Origin: Phycisphaeraceae bacterium
Lineage (GTDB): Bacteria; Planctomycetota; Phycisphaerae; Phycisphaerales; UBA1924
Direction: 5' to 3'
Assembly (NCBI GenBank): GCA_019636795.1
Contig: JAHBWW010000002.1
Location: forward strand, 558,001 to 622,000
DNA: 64,000 bases
The position numbers and the translations under genes were made by a program. The number at the start of each line of letters is the position of its first letter. Positions within the stretch are counted from its first letter, which is position 1. The notes beneath the pieces are model-generated. The model saw only the letters and a program-made list of their open reading frames with translations, searched no databases and was not told the DNA's origin. Positions 40,136 to 49,363 of the stretch are shown here, piece by piece.

Positions 40136-40259
40136 AAGGGGTTTACACTTGCCTGAGACGCGCAAAGTCTTGCCGCATCATTGGATACGAGCGCTCGATC
40201 ATATCGGTTCAATCCGGGCAGATCCATGAGATTTTCCGGATCGGCGTAGCCGGTCGATG

Positions 40260-42524
40260 TCAGGTCAGGAACGGAATGCGCCCCTTGCGCTCGACACCCA
40301 TCTCGACCCGCAGCCAACCCCGCAGGGCTTCGCCCATGTCCCCAGCCTTCATAAACCGATCATCCGGTCGGCGGGCCATGGCCTGGAGGCAGATCCGCTC
40401 GAGAATCTCAGGCACAGACCACACCAGCGTGCTTGGCTTGCCCGGTGCTTCGGTCACGATATCGCGCAGAACCTCGGCCACCGTCCCGCGAAATGCTGGG
40501 CGATACACCAGAAACTCATACAACACCGCACCAAGGCTCCACACATCCGCCCGCGCGTCATTCAACTGCACCTCATCCGAGAAACTTGCCCAGTCTGCCA
40601 CACGCTCGGGCGACAAGTACCGAGGTGTCCCGACCCGCGCACGCCCGATGCCCTGCCGATCCGCAGGCCTGGCCGCAAGACCAAAGTCCGTAATCATCAT
40701 GCGCCCGTCGGAAGACAGAAGAAGATTGCTCGGCTTGATGTCGCGATGCAGCACACCCTCCGAATGGGCGCGCTCAAGGCCGTCCGCAACGCCCGCAACC
40801 CAGTACGCAACCAGCCGGTAGTACGCGTTCTTGTCGGGGAGGAGCAGTTCGCGCAGTTCGGCGGGCGAACGCTTCGGATCGACCCCGGCCGTCGCGAGCA
40901 CCGCATCCCCTGTGAGCTGATGCGCAGCCTTGGACTCAAACCGCTTGACCAGTTTGGATCCGTCAAGCCCGCGCACGAACTGCATGATGTAGTATCCGCC
41001 TCGGCCGAGCTTTTCGAACCGGGCGACTTGCACGATGTTCGGATGCTCGAGCTTGGCTGCAGCCCTTGCCTCGTGCTGCAACTGCTCCTGAGATTCCGGA
41101 TCCACCGAGCGCAGCACCTTGATCGCGACATCCTTGTCCAGTTGCGTGTCATACGCAAGAAACACGCGCCCCATGCCGCCCGACCCGATTTCTTCCTTGA
41201 TCGCAAACCCTGGAATCTCGGGCAGCGAGTCCTCAGCCGCTGCTGCATCGGGCGGAGGCGGAGGCGTGCCGCGCGTTGCGTGCGTCGCGGATGATCGCTC
41301 CGGGTCCGCCGTTACATCCGCATCCGTAAGCGAGTTTGTGCGCCCCGCTCGCGAGTAGCCTTGTGAAGGCGAAACGTCAAAGGCTGCGGGTGCAGCCGCC
41401 GGGATCGGCGCCGCTGGAGCGCTGGGTGATGGTCGCGACGGTGCCCGGGCCGCTCGAGAGCGCGAGCCGCTGCGCTCCGATGCGAGCCGCGACGCAATCT
41501 TCACAGCCCGCTCGATGCGCTGGGCCGCGGGCCGCTTGGCGTGGCTGATCGTCAGCCACACATCTTCCGTGTCTGGGTTTCTGCCATCAATCTCATCATC
41601 GAGCATCACCATGCACCGCAGGAACTGATAGACGTGTTCCTCTTCCTCAAGGCCATACCCCTTAGCACGCTCCACCCCGCGCTGGATCAGCAAGCGCAAA
41701 GCCGAAGCATCGCGCACACTCGGGTACGACGAGAACTCTTCACGCAAGTCGCGTTCGATGCGGTCAACCAGACTCGCATCGGGGCTGTAGGTCATCGCCC
41801 GCGCCCATGACTTGCTCGTGCCCGATTCACCCTGCGAACTCGAAGCCGATGGTGGCGTCACGTCTGATGCCTGCTGGCTCGGTGAGGGCGGCTGGAAAGA
41901 CGCTGGGGACTCGCGCCTTGCCACCGGTTCGGGCGCTGGCGTCGCTTGTTCAAACACCGCCTCTGAGGCTGCCTGACCGATGGCCGGTTCGACCAGTTCT
42001 TCCTTGCGAGGCCAGAGCGATTCATCACGCGTCGCGCTGTCATCGATGCCGCGCGTTGGAGCCGCCCAGCCCGAAGGCGTCGTCTCTACTCCGGCCGTCG
42101 GAGGCGGCGCGACTGGTGCCGAACGCCCCGCCGGTGCGTCCGCCGCAGGAGTCACGACATTTCGCACGACCTCGGGCACTTCGCTCTGTGTCGTTTCGCC
42201 CGAAGCATCATCCCGTGTCACGCGCACCCGAATCAGCGTCGCTCCCACGAGCAACTCGCACCGCGCGGGCAATGCACCAGGCTCTGCCAGAAACTCGCCG
42301 TTGAGGCATGTCCCGATCTCGTCGTCGAGATTCTCGACCATCAGTCCCTTGTCCGCGACGAAAAGGCGGCAATGCCTCGGCGCGGTCATATCGTCGTCGA
42401 GCGTCACGCCACAATCGCGACTACGTCCCACGACACACTCATCGCCCAGGTTCCCGAGGTTGATCGAGAACGTTTGGACCTTGTCCGCTGGTTCGACAAT
42501 TGCCAGTTCGATCCGATGGGCCAC
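40260..42524 (-). CDS. Ser/Thr protein kinase with N-terminal FHA domain
   Basis: This 754-aa protein starts at a GTG preceded by GGGGAG. An FHA domain spans residues ~25-95 (CVVGRSRDCGVTLDDDMTAPRHCRL). A Pro/Ala/Ser-rich linker and a conserved helical middle (VDRIERDLREEFSSYPSVRDAS…LRCMVMLDDEIDGR) follow. The kinase domain begins near residue 445: GSGGMGRVFLAYDT, the catalytic Lys in VAIKVLR, HRDIKPSNLLL, TDFGLAARP and the APE-region GTPRYLSPERV. It has no PASTA or transmembrane segment, so it is cytoplasmic. It lies directly downstream of mraY and upstream of an FHA protein. A role in controlling cell-wall synthesis is suggested by location only. Confidence 0.95.
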   Translation of the reverse strand: MAHRIELAIVEPADKVQTFSINLGNLGDECVVGRSRDCGVTLDDDMTAPRHCRLFVADKGLMVENLDDEIGTCLNGEFLAEPGALPARCELLVGATLIRVRVTRDDASGETTQSEVPEVVRNVVTPAADAPAGRSAPVAPPPTAGVETTPSGWAAPTRGIDDSATRDESLWPRKEELVEPAIGQAASEAVFEQATPAPEPVARRESPASFQPPSPSQQASDVTPPSASSSQGESGTSKSWARAMTYSPDASLVDRIERDLREEFSSYPSVRDASALRLLIQRGVERAKGYGLEEEEHVYQFLRCMVMLDDEIDGRNPDTEDVWLTISHAKRPAAQRIERAVKIASRLASERSGSRSRAARAPSRPSPSAPAAPIPAAAPAAFDVSPSQGYSRAGRTNSLTDADVTADPERSSATHATRGTPPPPPDAAAAEDSLPEIPGFAIKEEIGSGGMGRVFLAYDTQLDKDVAIKVLRSVDPESQEQLQHEARAAAKLEHPNIVQVARFEKLGRGGYYIMQFVRGLDGSKLVKRFESKAAHQLTGDAVLATAGVDPKRSPAELRELLLPDKNAYYRLVAYWVAGVADGLERAHSEGVLHRDIKPSNLLLSSDGRMMITDFGLAARPADRQGIGRARVGTPRYLSPERVADWASFSDEVQLNDARADVWSLGAVLYEFLVYRPAFRGTVAEVLRDIVTEAPGKPSTLVWSVPEILERICLQAMARRPDDRFMKAGDMGEALRGWLRVEMGVERKGRIPFLT

Positions 42525-42611
42525 AGTGCTCCCCGACGCGATACCTCCCGACGGCGGCTCAGTGCCGACCCGAACGAGTCTACCACTATACGAACCCGGA
42601 CGCCGAGTGTC

Positions 42612-43784
42612 TCATCGCACCTTGATGCTGGCCAAGGCAACCACCGCCAGCAGGATCGTCACAATCCAGAGCCGGACAACCACCTGCTGCTCCCCCCACC
42701 CACCCAGGTGCAGGTGATGGTGGTACGGAGCACACCGAAAAATACGTTTACCCCCGGTTGCGCGGAAGTACCCGACCTGAAGCACCACCGACCCGATCTC
42801 GACCAGGCACACGCCCATCAGCACCAGCGCCACCGCTTCCTGCCGCACCACCACCGCGATATATGCGATCAGCCCCCCCAGCGCCAATGAACCCGTGTCT
42901 CCCATAAACACCATCGCCGGGGAGCAATTCCAGAACAGGAATCCGACGCACGCCCCAGCCATCGCACCGGCCACGACCGAAAGCTCCTCCGCCCCCACCA
43001 CATGAGGCACCAGCAGGTAATGCGCCCAAGTCTCCGTGCCCCCAATCAGCGCCAGGGCCAACATCGCCAGCGACGCAACCCCGCAGATCCCGCTCGCCAG
43101 CCCGTCCATCCCGTCTGTGATGTTCACCGCGTTGCTCAGCCCCCCCACCATCAGCATCGAAAGCAGCATGAAAGGCCCAAGCGAAAGAAAAATCAGCCCC
43201 GCCGACATGCCGCCGATCTGCGATGTATAGGTCTTCTGAAACGGCAGGTTCAGCACGTGTGCAATGTCGCGCGCCGCTTCCGTGTTCCCCTCGCGAAACA
43301 CGAAGTACCCCACCAGCAGCCCGATGCCCAACTGAAACACCAGTTTTTCCCACGCATAGAGACCCTGCCTTCCAGTCCCGCGCCGCGCAGCCGTGAGCTT
43401 CAGCCAGTCGTCAAACCCCCCCAGCACCGCCAGCCATACCAGCACCACGAGCGACAGCAGCACATAAAAGTTCGCAAGGTCAGCCAGCAAAAGTGTCGAG
43501 AGCCCGATCGCTGCAACAATGAGCACACCACCCATCGTCGGCGTGTTGGCTTTGGTCACCGCCGTCTGGCGAAGCGCCGCCGCATCGGTCAGCCCCGAAT
43601 CCCCGATCTTCATGCGCACCAGTTTCCGAATCGTCGGCTTGCCCAGCGCGATGACGATCAGAAACGACAACCCGATCGCAGCCAGCGCGCGAAACTGGAT
43701 CTCATCGAACAGGCTGAACAAAGGGTACAAACCCGTCGAAACCAGCCAATCACGCAATGTCTGGTGCAACAGATAAAACATCAA
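42612..43784 (-). CDS. mraY: phospho-N-acetylmuramoyl-pentapeptide transferase MraY
   Basis: This 390-aa membrane protein with about ten transmembrane segments makes lipid I from UDP-MurNAc-pentapeptide and undecaprenyl phosphate. Motifs: TPTMGGVLIVAAIG (near residue 80), GFDDWLKL, the AVNITDGMDGLASGI signature, GDTGSLALGG, and the HHHLHLGGWGEQQVV segment of the C-terminal HHH motif. It is slightly longer than E. coli MraY (360 aa). It overlaps murF by four bases. Its presence argues that this organism makes peptidoglycan. Confidence 0.97.
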   Translation of the reverse strand: MMFYLLHQTLRDWLVSTGLYPLFSLFDEIQFRALAAIGLSFLIVIALGKPTIRKLVRMKIGDSGLTDAAALRQTAVTKANTPTMGGVLIVAAIGLSTLLLADLANFYVLLSLVVLVWLAVLGGFDDWLKLTAARRGTGRQGLYAWEKLVFQLGIGLLVGYFVFREGNTEAARDIAHVLNLPFQKTYTSQIGGMSAGLIFLSLGPFMLLSMLMVGGLSNAVNITDGMDGLASGICGVASLAMLALALIGGTETWAHYLLVPHVVGAEELSVVAGAMAGACVGFLFWNCSPAMVFMGDTGSLALGGLIAYIAVVVRQEAVALVLMGVCLVEIGSVVLQVGYFRATGGKRIFRCAPYHHHLHLGGWGEQQVVVRLWIVTILLAVVALASIKVR

Positions 43785-45217
43785 TCACCCGCAGTGCCTG
43801 TAGGTTGTCGCAGGGGCGCCACGACGACATTCGCGCCGAAACGTTGCTCGATCGCTGCAATCGCCCGCTCCAGCCGGCTCGAACGCGATGCCTTGACCAG
43901 AACCACATCGCCAGGCCTCAGATGGCCCGCAATCGCATCCCACACGCCCTCCTCATCCGACAGCAGCAGCACCTCGATCGAGCCGCTTGCAGCCGCCTGG
44001 TCGCGCGTGTGTTGCACATGGTCGCCGACGAGAATGACCAGATCGGCCGGGCGCTCGTGCGCGATCCACTGCCCGAGGGCGCTGTGCTGTTCAGTTGTCT
44101 GAGCGCCCAATTCGAGCATGTCGCCGAGAATCGCAACCCGTCTGCCGCGCTCGTGCCACGCCTTGAGCGCCCGCAAGGCTGCCTGCATGGATTCCGTGTT
44201 GGCGTTGTATACGTCATTGAGCACCGTCACCGCCCCGAGGCGTTGCACGCCCAGTCGCATCTCGGCCGGCACAACGCCAAGCAACCCCTGCCGGATCGCC
44301 TCGTCATCCAGCCCAAGTCGTCGCCCGACACCGATCGCTGCCGTCGCGTTCACCGCGTTGTGCTCGCCGATCAAAGGCACGCCGAATCGCACGCGCTCAT
44401 TGATCGTAAACTCGACGCCGCGCTCCGTGCTCACCACGTCCGACGCGCGCAGTTCCGCCTCTTCTTCAGCCCCGAACCACACGCTCCGCGCAAGCACATC
44501 CTGTGGCACATATCGACTGAGCATCGGCGCACTCGACGGCAGCAGCGCCAGACCCGAAGCTGCCAGATGCGACAGCATCGACGCCTTCTCGGCTGCGACA
44601 CCCTCGATCGAACCAAGTTTCTCCAGATGCGAATGCCCGATCATCGTGATGACGCCCACATCCGGCTGGCAGATTCTCGCCAGATATTCAATCTCACCCG
44701 GAGCGTTGGTCCCGAGTTCGCACACCACATACTGATCGCTCGGCTGGGCCCCCAGAAGCGTCAACGGAAGCCCGATGTCGTTGTTGAACGACTTGAGCGG
44801 TGCCGAACCGCGCAGTTTCTGACTCAACACCGCGTGAATGAGGCGCACCGTCGTCGTCTTGCCGCAACTGCCAGTGACCCCCACGACCTTGAGCCTTGGC
44901 ATGCTCCTTCGATACGCCGAAGCGAGCCGAACCAGCGCCTGCCGCGCACTCTCGACCTTGAGCACCGCAACGCTGTCAGGCAATCGAGCGGTCGGCCGCT
45001 CCACGATCACGAGCGGGCTTCCACCCTTGACAGCCTGCTCGACAAACGCGTGCCCATCATGGTTCGGGCCGGCAATTGCGATAAACACCTGGCCCGGGCG
45101 AACGGTGCGCGAGTCAATGCTCACGCCCTGCATCGCTGGCGGCGCATCTCCAGCACCACGCGCGAGCCACACGCCCCCCGCCGCCGCCCGCAAGGATTCA
45201 AGAGTCCAGAAACTCAT
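43781..45217 (-). CDS. murF: UDP-MurNAc-tripeptide-D-Ala-D-Ala ligase
   Basis: This 478-aa protein adds D-Ala-D-Ala to UDP-MurNAc-tripeptide. It has the ATP loop VTGSCGKTTTVRLIH (near residue 115), the NDIGLPLTLLGA segment, ELGTNAPGEIEYLARICQPDVGVITMIG with HLEKLGSIEGVA, NAVNATAAIGV and a C-terminal domain with LNDVYNANTESMQAALRAL and LGDMLELG. These are typical Mur ligase landmarks, and the tripeptide/DD signature distinguishes it from MurE. It overlaps murE upstream and mraY downstream by four bases each. Confidence 0.97.
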   Translation of the reverse strand: MSFWTLESLRAAAGGVWLARGAGDAPPAMQGVSIDSRTVRPGQVFIAIAGPNHDGHAFVEQAVKGGSPLVIVERPTARLPDSVAVLKVESARQALVRLASAYRRSMPRLKVVGVTGSCGKTTTVRLIHAVLSQKLRGSAPLKSFNNDIGLPLTLLGAQPSDQYVVCELGTNAPGEIEYLARICQPDVGVITMIGHSHLEKLGSIEGVAAEKASMLSHLAASGLALLPSSAPMLSRYVPQDVLARSVWFGAEEEAELRASDVVSTERGVEFTINERVRFGVPLIGEHNAVNATAAIGVGRRLGLDDEAIRQGLLGVVPAEMRLGVQRLGAVTVLNDVYNANTESMQAALRALKAWHERGRRVAILGDMLELGAQTTEQHSALGQWIAHERPADLVILVGDHVQHTRDQAAASGSIEVLLLSDEEGVWDAIAGHLRPGDVVLVKASRSSRLERAIAAIEQRFGANVVVAPLRQPTGTAGD

Positions 45218-46746
45218 GCGAGACTTGCCTCCCGCGATTGCGCACGCCGCACACTCAGGAACTTGGCCGCTTCTTTCGAGTCATCGAACACGCGCGCGAT
45301 CACCCGTTGCGGGTCGGCTGGGTCGGGCAAAATCTGCTCCTTCTCGTGTCCCTTGCCCGCGATCACGATCACTTCTCCAGCTACCGCCCCGAGAATCGCT
45401 GTTGCGATGGCCCGCGACCGATCAACATGCACATCCACGCGCCCGCGATCGCGCACGTCAATCCCTTCGACAATCTGCGCCACAATCGCGCCCGGCGACT
45501 CGCGCCTCGGGTTGTCGCTCGTCACGATCACCCGATCGGCATGCTCTGCTGCAATTCGTCCCATCATGGGCCTCTTCTCGCGGTCGCGATCTCCGCCACA
45601 CCCGATCACAGCACACAGCCGCTTGCCGCCCGCTTCGCGCACTGCCTGCAGCACATGCGCCAGGGCATCAGGCGAGTGGGCATAGTCCACAAACACCGCG
45701 ACATCATCCGCCGGTGTACTGATCAGTTCCAGGCGGCCCTCCGGCGGGTTCAGATCCTGAATCGCCCCATCGAGTCGCTCACCCGCAGCCTCAGGCTCGA
45801 CCTTCTCCAGCACAGACTCGCACGCCAGCACAGCCTGCATCGCGTTCATCGCGTTGTACGAGCCAAACGTCGCGAGCCGGGCTCGCCGCGTTCGAACCCC
45901 GCCTTCGATCACGACCTCCAGACCCGAAAGTTCGTGCGACACGATTCTGCCCGTGCGGTCGGCTTGGTCCCCCATTGAGCACCGACGCACATGTCGCGCA
46001 GGCGCGACAATCTCTGGCGCCGCCGGGTCATCAAAATTGGCGATGGCCACACCATCTTCGCGCAGCAACCCGAAGAGCCGCCGCTTGGCTGCAAGATAAC
46101 GCTCCCGCGACCCGTGATAGTCGCCGTGGTCATGCGTCAGATTCGTGAAGATCGCCACGTCGAACCGCAGGCCATCGGTCCGGAACTGGTCCAACGCATG
46201 GCTCGAAACCTCCATCACCACAGCCCGGCACCCCGACTCAACCATGGTCGCCAGCGTGCGACTCAGTTCTATCGCCGGAGGAGTTGTCATGCTCGCCCGG
46301 GCGATCTCCCGCCCGTCATCAACCTCGATCGTCCCGATCAGCCCGCACCGCACGCCGCAGCGATTCAGGATCCGATGAACCAGATGCGCGATGGTCGATT
46401 TTCCATTGGTCCCGGTCACGCCCACGATCGCGAGTTTCGACCCCGGCTCGCCATAGAACCGCTCGGCCAAGACCGCGCTCGCCAGCGCCACTTGTGGCGT
46501 CACGCACACCGCGACCCCACGCGGACACTCGATCTGTTCGTCATCCGTCAGCACCGTCGACGCACCGGCCTCGACGGCATCGCGCGCAAAACGCCTGCCA
46601 TCGCTCGAAAGCCCCGCTCGCGCAATGAACAACGACCCCGGCATCACCGTCCGACTGTCTTCTGTCAGGTCGCAGATGCGCACGCGCGCCGCGTCCCCCT
46701 GCACAACGCGCACATCCAACCCCGCAATCAACCGATCGAGCATCAT
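45214..46746 (-). CDS. murE: UDP-MurNAc-L-Ala-D-Glu--diaminopimelate ligase
   Basis: This 510-aa protein adds the third residue of the stem peptide. The ATP loop is GVTGTNGKSTIAHLVH (near residue 117). The motif SDNPR in VTSDNPRRESPG selects meso-diaminopimelate, so the wall should be of the DAP type. Other landmarks are EVSSHALDQFRTDGLRFDVAIFTNLTHDH and VDYAHSPDAL. It starts 40 bases after queA and overlaps murF. The order queA-murE-murF-mraY suggests one transcript, possibly extending to the kinase gene. Confidence 0.97.
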   Translation of the reverse strand: MMLDRLIAGLDVRVVQGDAARVRICDLTEDSRTVMPGSLFIARAGLSSDGRRFARDAVEAGASTVLTDDEQIECPRGVAVCVTPQVALASAVLAERFYGEPGSKLAIVGVTGTNGKSTIAHLVHRILNRCGVRCGLIGTIEVDDGREIARASMTTPPAIELSRTLATMVESGCRAVVMEVSSHALDQFRTDGLRFDVAIFTNLTHDHGDYHGSRERYLAAKRRLFGLLREDGVAIANFDDPAAPEIVAPARHVRRCSMGDQADRTGRIVSHELSGLEVVIEGGVRTRRARLATFGSYNAMNAMQAVLACESVLEKVEPEAAGERLDGAIQDLNPPEGRLELISTPADDVAVFVDYAHSPDALAHVLQAVREAGGKRLCAVIGCGGDRDREKRPMMGRIAAEHADRVIVTSDNPRRESPGAIVAQIVEGIDVRDRGRVDVHVDRSRAIATAILGAVAGEVIVIAGKGHEKEQILPDPADPQRVIARVFDDSKEAAKFLSVRRAQSREASLA

Positions 46747-46785
46747 GATTCAATGGTTCCGCCAGGCGCCCAATCACACATCGGT

Positions 46786-47916
46786 TCACCGCCGCTCAGG
46801 CGCACACACGCTTGAACCAATTTTCGGCACAATCAGCATGGCGTCGCCGTAACTGTAGAAGCGATACCCCGTCATCACCGCCTCGGCGTACAACGCCCGC
46901 AGCCGCTCCACCCCGCCAGGCACAATCGCCGCCACCATCGCCAAAAGCGTCGAACGAGGCAGGTGAAAGTTCGTCAGCAACACATCCACACGCTCCCATG
47001 CGTACCCCGGCGCGATCAGCAAATCCGTCTCCATCCACGCGCCCGGCTGCTCGCCCCCTCGCAAAGCCCGCCCATAGCTCTCCAGCGTGCGCGCACTTGT
47101 GGAACCAACCGCAACCACGCGCCCCGGATGATCCATCGCCCACCTTGCGCCCCCCAGCGAACACCACTCCCGGTGCATCACATGCTGCTCGACAAACTCG
47201 GATTCGATCGGCTTGAACGTCCCCGCACCCACCTGAAGCACCACCTCGCCCCGACGCACGCCACGAGATTCGATTGCATGGAGAAGCTCGCGCGTGAAGT
47301 GAAGACCCGCAGTTGGTGCCGCCACCGAACCCAGAACAGGTGCGTTCCTGGCCTCTATTGCCACCACCGTCTGGTACGCCCTTCGATCGGCGTCCTCTGC
47401 CACAATCTCCCCCGCCCGTGCGCGCGCACCACGGATGTACGGCGGCAATGGTGTCAGACCGATGCCATTGAGCACCTCGGGCGTTGTGTGCCCGCCCTCG
47501 ACCGCCGCTTCCCAGACCCCGTCATCGCTCACTCGTCTGATCAGTTCAAGAACGTACCCCGATGGCCGATCACCCCGATCGAGCAGTTCAAATCGCTTCC
47601 CCGCTCGCAGGCGTCGGGCTTTGAGAAAGAGGTGCCAGGTGAGTGCATCCCCTTGCGTGACGTCGCCGAGCCACAGCCCTTCCGCAAACCCGCCGGTCTC
47701 GATCGCCCTCCCCCTGAACCGGGCTGGGAGCACCTGTGTTTGGTTGAGGATCAGGGCGTCGCCGGGCTCCACGAGGTCGGGCAGATCGGCAACACGGAGA
47801 TGTTCGACGCGATCAGGCCACACGACCATGAGCCGTGCTCGCTCGCGAGGCTCGGCTGGGGTGGTCGCGATCAGGTGCTCGGGCAGGTCGTAGTCAAGTG
47901 CCTTCGTGAGCAACAT
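46786..47916 (-). CDS. queA: tRNA preQ1(34) S-adenosylmethionine ribosyltransferase-isomerase
   Basis: This 376-aa protein transfers the ribosyl part of SAM to preQ1 at tRNA position 34, making epoxyqueuosine. Motifs: DYDLPEHLIATTPAEPRERARLM (residues ~8-30), PGDALILNQTQVLPARF, GSVAAPTAGLHFTRELL, LQVGAGTFKPIE, HREWCSL and the NFHLPRSTLLAMVAAI signature. It is the first gene of the minus-strand cell-wall group. Its promoter should lie in 47917-48187, which contains a perfect hairpin at 48069-48095. Confidence 0.97.
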   Translation of the reverse strand: MLLTKALDYDLPEHLIATTPAEPRERARLMVVWPDRVEHLRVADLPDLVEPGDALILNQTQVLPARFRGRAIETGGFAEGLWLGDVTQGDALTWHLFLKARRLRAGKRFELLDRGDRPSGYVLELIRRVSDDGVWEAAVEGGHTTPEVLNGIGLTPLPPYIRGARARAGEIVAEDADRRAYQTVVAIEARNAPVLGSVAAPTAGLHFTRELLHAIESRGVRRGEVVLQVGAGTFKPIESEFVEQHVMHREWCSLGGARWAMDHPGRVVAVGSTSARTLESYGRALRGGEQPGAWMETDLLIAPGYAWERVDVLLTNFHLPRSTLLAMVAAIVPGGVERLRALYAEAVMTGYRFYSYGDAMLIVPKIGSSVCAPERR

Positions 47917-48068
47917 GAGCGATGGTATCCGTCAACGTGCGTTGCTCAGGCACCACACCACTTCGGGCGGCCGAATTCGAGTCGCTTGTCGAACCATCGA
48001 GCCAGAGCCCAGGAGTGCATTTCTTATCGGGCTGTTTTGAACATGAGCGGTACGGCGCACATTGTGCA

Positions 48069-48095
48069 CACCTTCGATCGTGCGGATCGAAGGTG
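48069..48095. repeat. 11-bp perfect inverted repeat between queA and a small gene
   Basis: CACCTTCGATC-(GTGCG)-GATCGAAGGTG. The arms at 48069-48079 and 48085-48095 are perfect and there is no T-run. It lies in the non-coding stretch 47917-48187, which otherwise holds nothing I recognise. It could be a regulator-binding site for queA or the small gene at 48188, or an RNA hairpin. Confidence 0.5.
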
Positions 48096-48187
48096 CCACA
48101 GCCCATCATCCATTTCACGGGTACACACCCGGAGCGGTAGCTCCTTGCCCCAAGGATGAGGGGTGCGCGCCGGATTGCCGGGCACCA

Positions 48188-48430
48188 ATGCCGTTTGCAG
48201 ATTTCCTGGCTGCCCGCAACCGACTCGCACGCGAAGCCGAAGCCGATCGACCGCTGCTCGGGTCGCTCCGCCCCGAACGTGACGCGCTGCATATGCCCGC
48301 AGCACCAGAAGGGCCTCGCCTCAGCGATGTGCCACCCACGCGCCCGCCAGACATTGCTCAACAGATTGTGCGCGAATATCGCAAAGTGCGCACCGTTGCA
48401 ACTGGTTCGCTGATCGATCTGATCATCTGA
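48188..48430 (+). CDS. possible small hypothetical protein
   Basis: This 80-aa reading from the ATG at 48188 (MPFADFLAARNRLAREAEADRP…) is helical and charged at both ends, with a Pro-rich centre and the end IAQQIVREYRKVRTVATGSLIDLII. It has no strong ribosome site and no recognised family. It is the best open frame of a 535-bp interval between queA and the gene at 48452, and is convergent with that gene. I report it with low confidence. Confidence 0.38.
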   Translation: MPFADFLAARNRLAREAEADRPLLGSLRPERDALHMPAAPEGPRLSDVPPTRPPDIAQQIVREYRKVRTVATGSLIDLII

Positions 48431-48451
48431 ACAAGTCCTGGCCGTCTCGCG

Positions 48452-49363
48452 TCACGATCGTCCGATCACGCGCACTACGAGCGACACCGTGCGCCCCGCG
48501 ACTGCTACAAGCCCGCCCTGGGGCTCGACCTTCACATTTCGCAACAGCAGGCGTGAGGCCCGTTCACTGGCGCACAGTGCTGCATCGCAGGACATCTCGA
48601 TCAGTCGCACCGACGCCTCGCCGACAATCACGCGAATCTCGTCTTCTTCGGGCTCTTCGAACTCATCGCGGCGGCGCTCGAATGCGCTTCGATACGCTGC
48701 TCCCGCTTCGCGCAGTCGCTCGCGTCCATCGTCCGCTGCCAGCGAGGCAAAGGCACTGCGAAGGTCTGCGAGTTCCGGCTCAAGTACGCGGCGTGCATCA
48801 ACGAGGCGCTCGCCACGACCCTGTAGGATCACGGGAATGGTGATGCCCCCGAGCACACGACCAGAATCTTCCTCGAACTTCTGCGAGAGGCTCGCCGCGG
48901 TCGAGCGCGCCACGAACAGCCCGTGTCTGGAGGCAAACCGATCAAGACCGGCCGCGACAGGAATGCACAACGCGGGGTTGGGCCCACCCCGCAGCAGATC
49001 GTGAGCCAAAGCCTCGATCGAGTCGGCGGGTTCATCGGCCAAGGCGGATTCGATCACCGGGCGCAATGCCGCCCACGCGGGATTTTCGAAGATTTCGTGA
49101 TGCACTGCCCGCACATCATCGCCCGGCTCGTGCCCGTTGTTGCCAGACTGGAGCACACCTTCGTTCCATAGCGGAATTGTCCATCGCCAACTGTCGACCA
49201 CGCGAGCATAGCGCGGGGCCGAAAGGGCCAGCGACTCGGCATCACCCCGCAGACCACTGCGCGGAAGGGGCATGAGCGTTACAGCCCGATCGCACAACAA
49301 GAGCGCCACGAGGGCCGGTGCTTCTCGTGTCGTGAGGTGATAGGGGCTGATGACGGCGTCCAC
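48452..49363 (-). CDS. conserved-looking hypothetical protein next to the hydrolase lipoprotein
   Basis: This 303-aa protein starts at a GTG (49363) that shares one base with the stop of the hydrolase gene (TAGTG), so translation is coupled. It has no signal peptide. The N-terminal part (ISPYHLTTREAPALVALLLCDRAVTLMPLP) and the middle (ALAHDLLRGGPNPALCIPVAAGLDRFASRHGL, RGERLVDARRVLEPEL) look like a helical enzyme-like fold. The C-terminal end is beta-rich. I do not recognise the family. Confidence 0.7.
   Translation of the reverse strand: MDAVISPYHLTTREAPALVALLLCDRAVTLMPLPRSGLRGDAESLALSAPRYARVVDSWRWTIPLWNEGVLQSGNNGHEPGDDVRAVHHEIFENPAWAALRPVIESALADEPADSIEALAHDLLRGGPNPALCIPVAAGLDRFASRHGLFVARSTAASLSQKFEEDSGRVLGGITIPVILQGRGERLVDARRVLEPELADLRSAFASLAADDGRERLREAGAAYRSAFERRRDEFEEPEEDEIRVIVGEASVRLIEMSCDAALCASERASRLLLRNVKVEPQGGLVAVAGRTVSLVVRVIGRS

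Noticed and set aside
43757-45685. 642-aa plus-strand open frame over murF and murE
   Set aside because: It is antisense to two unmistakable Mur ligases, with no ribosome site or domain.
47894-48361. 155-aa minus-strand open frame upstream of queA
   Set aside because: It overlaps the queA start region and the inverted repeat. It is Cys/Arg-rich without a ribosome site; no support as a gene.
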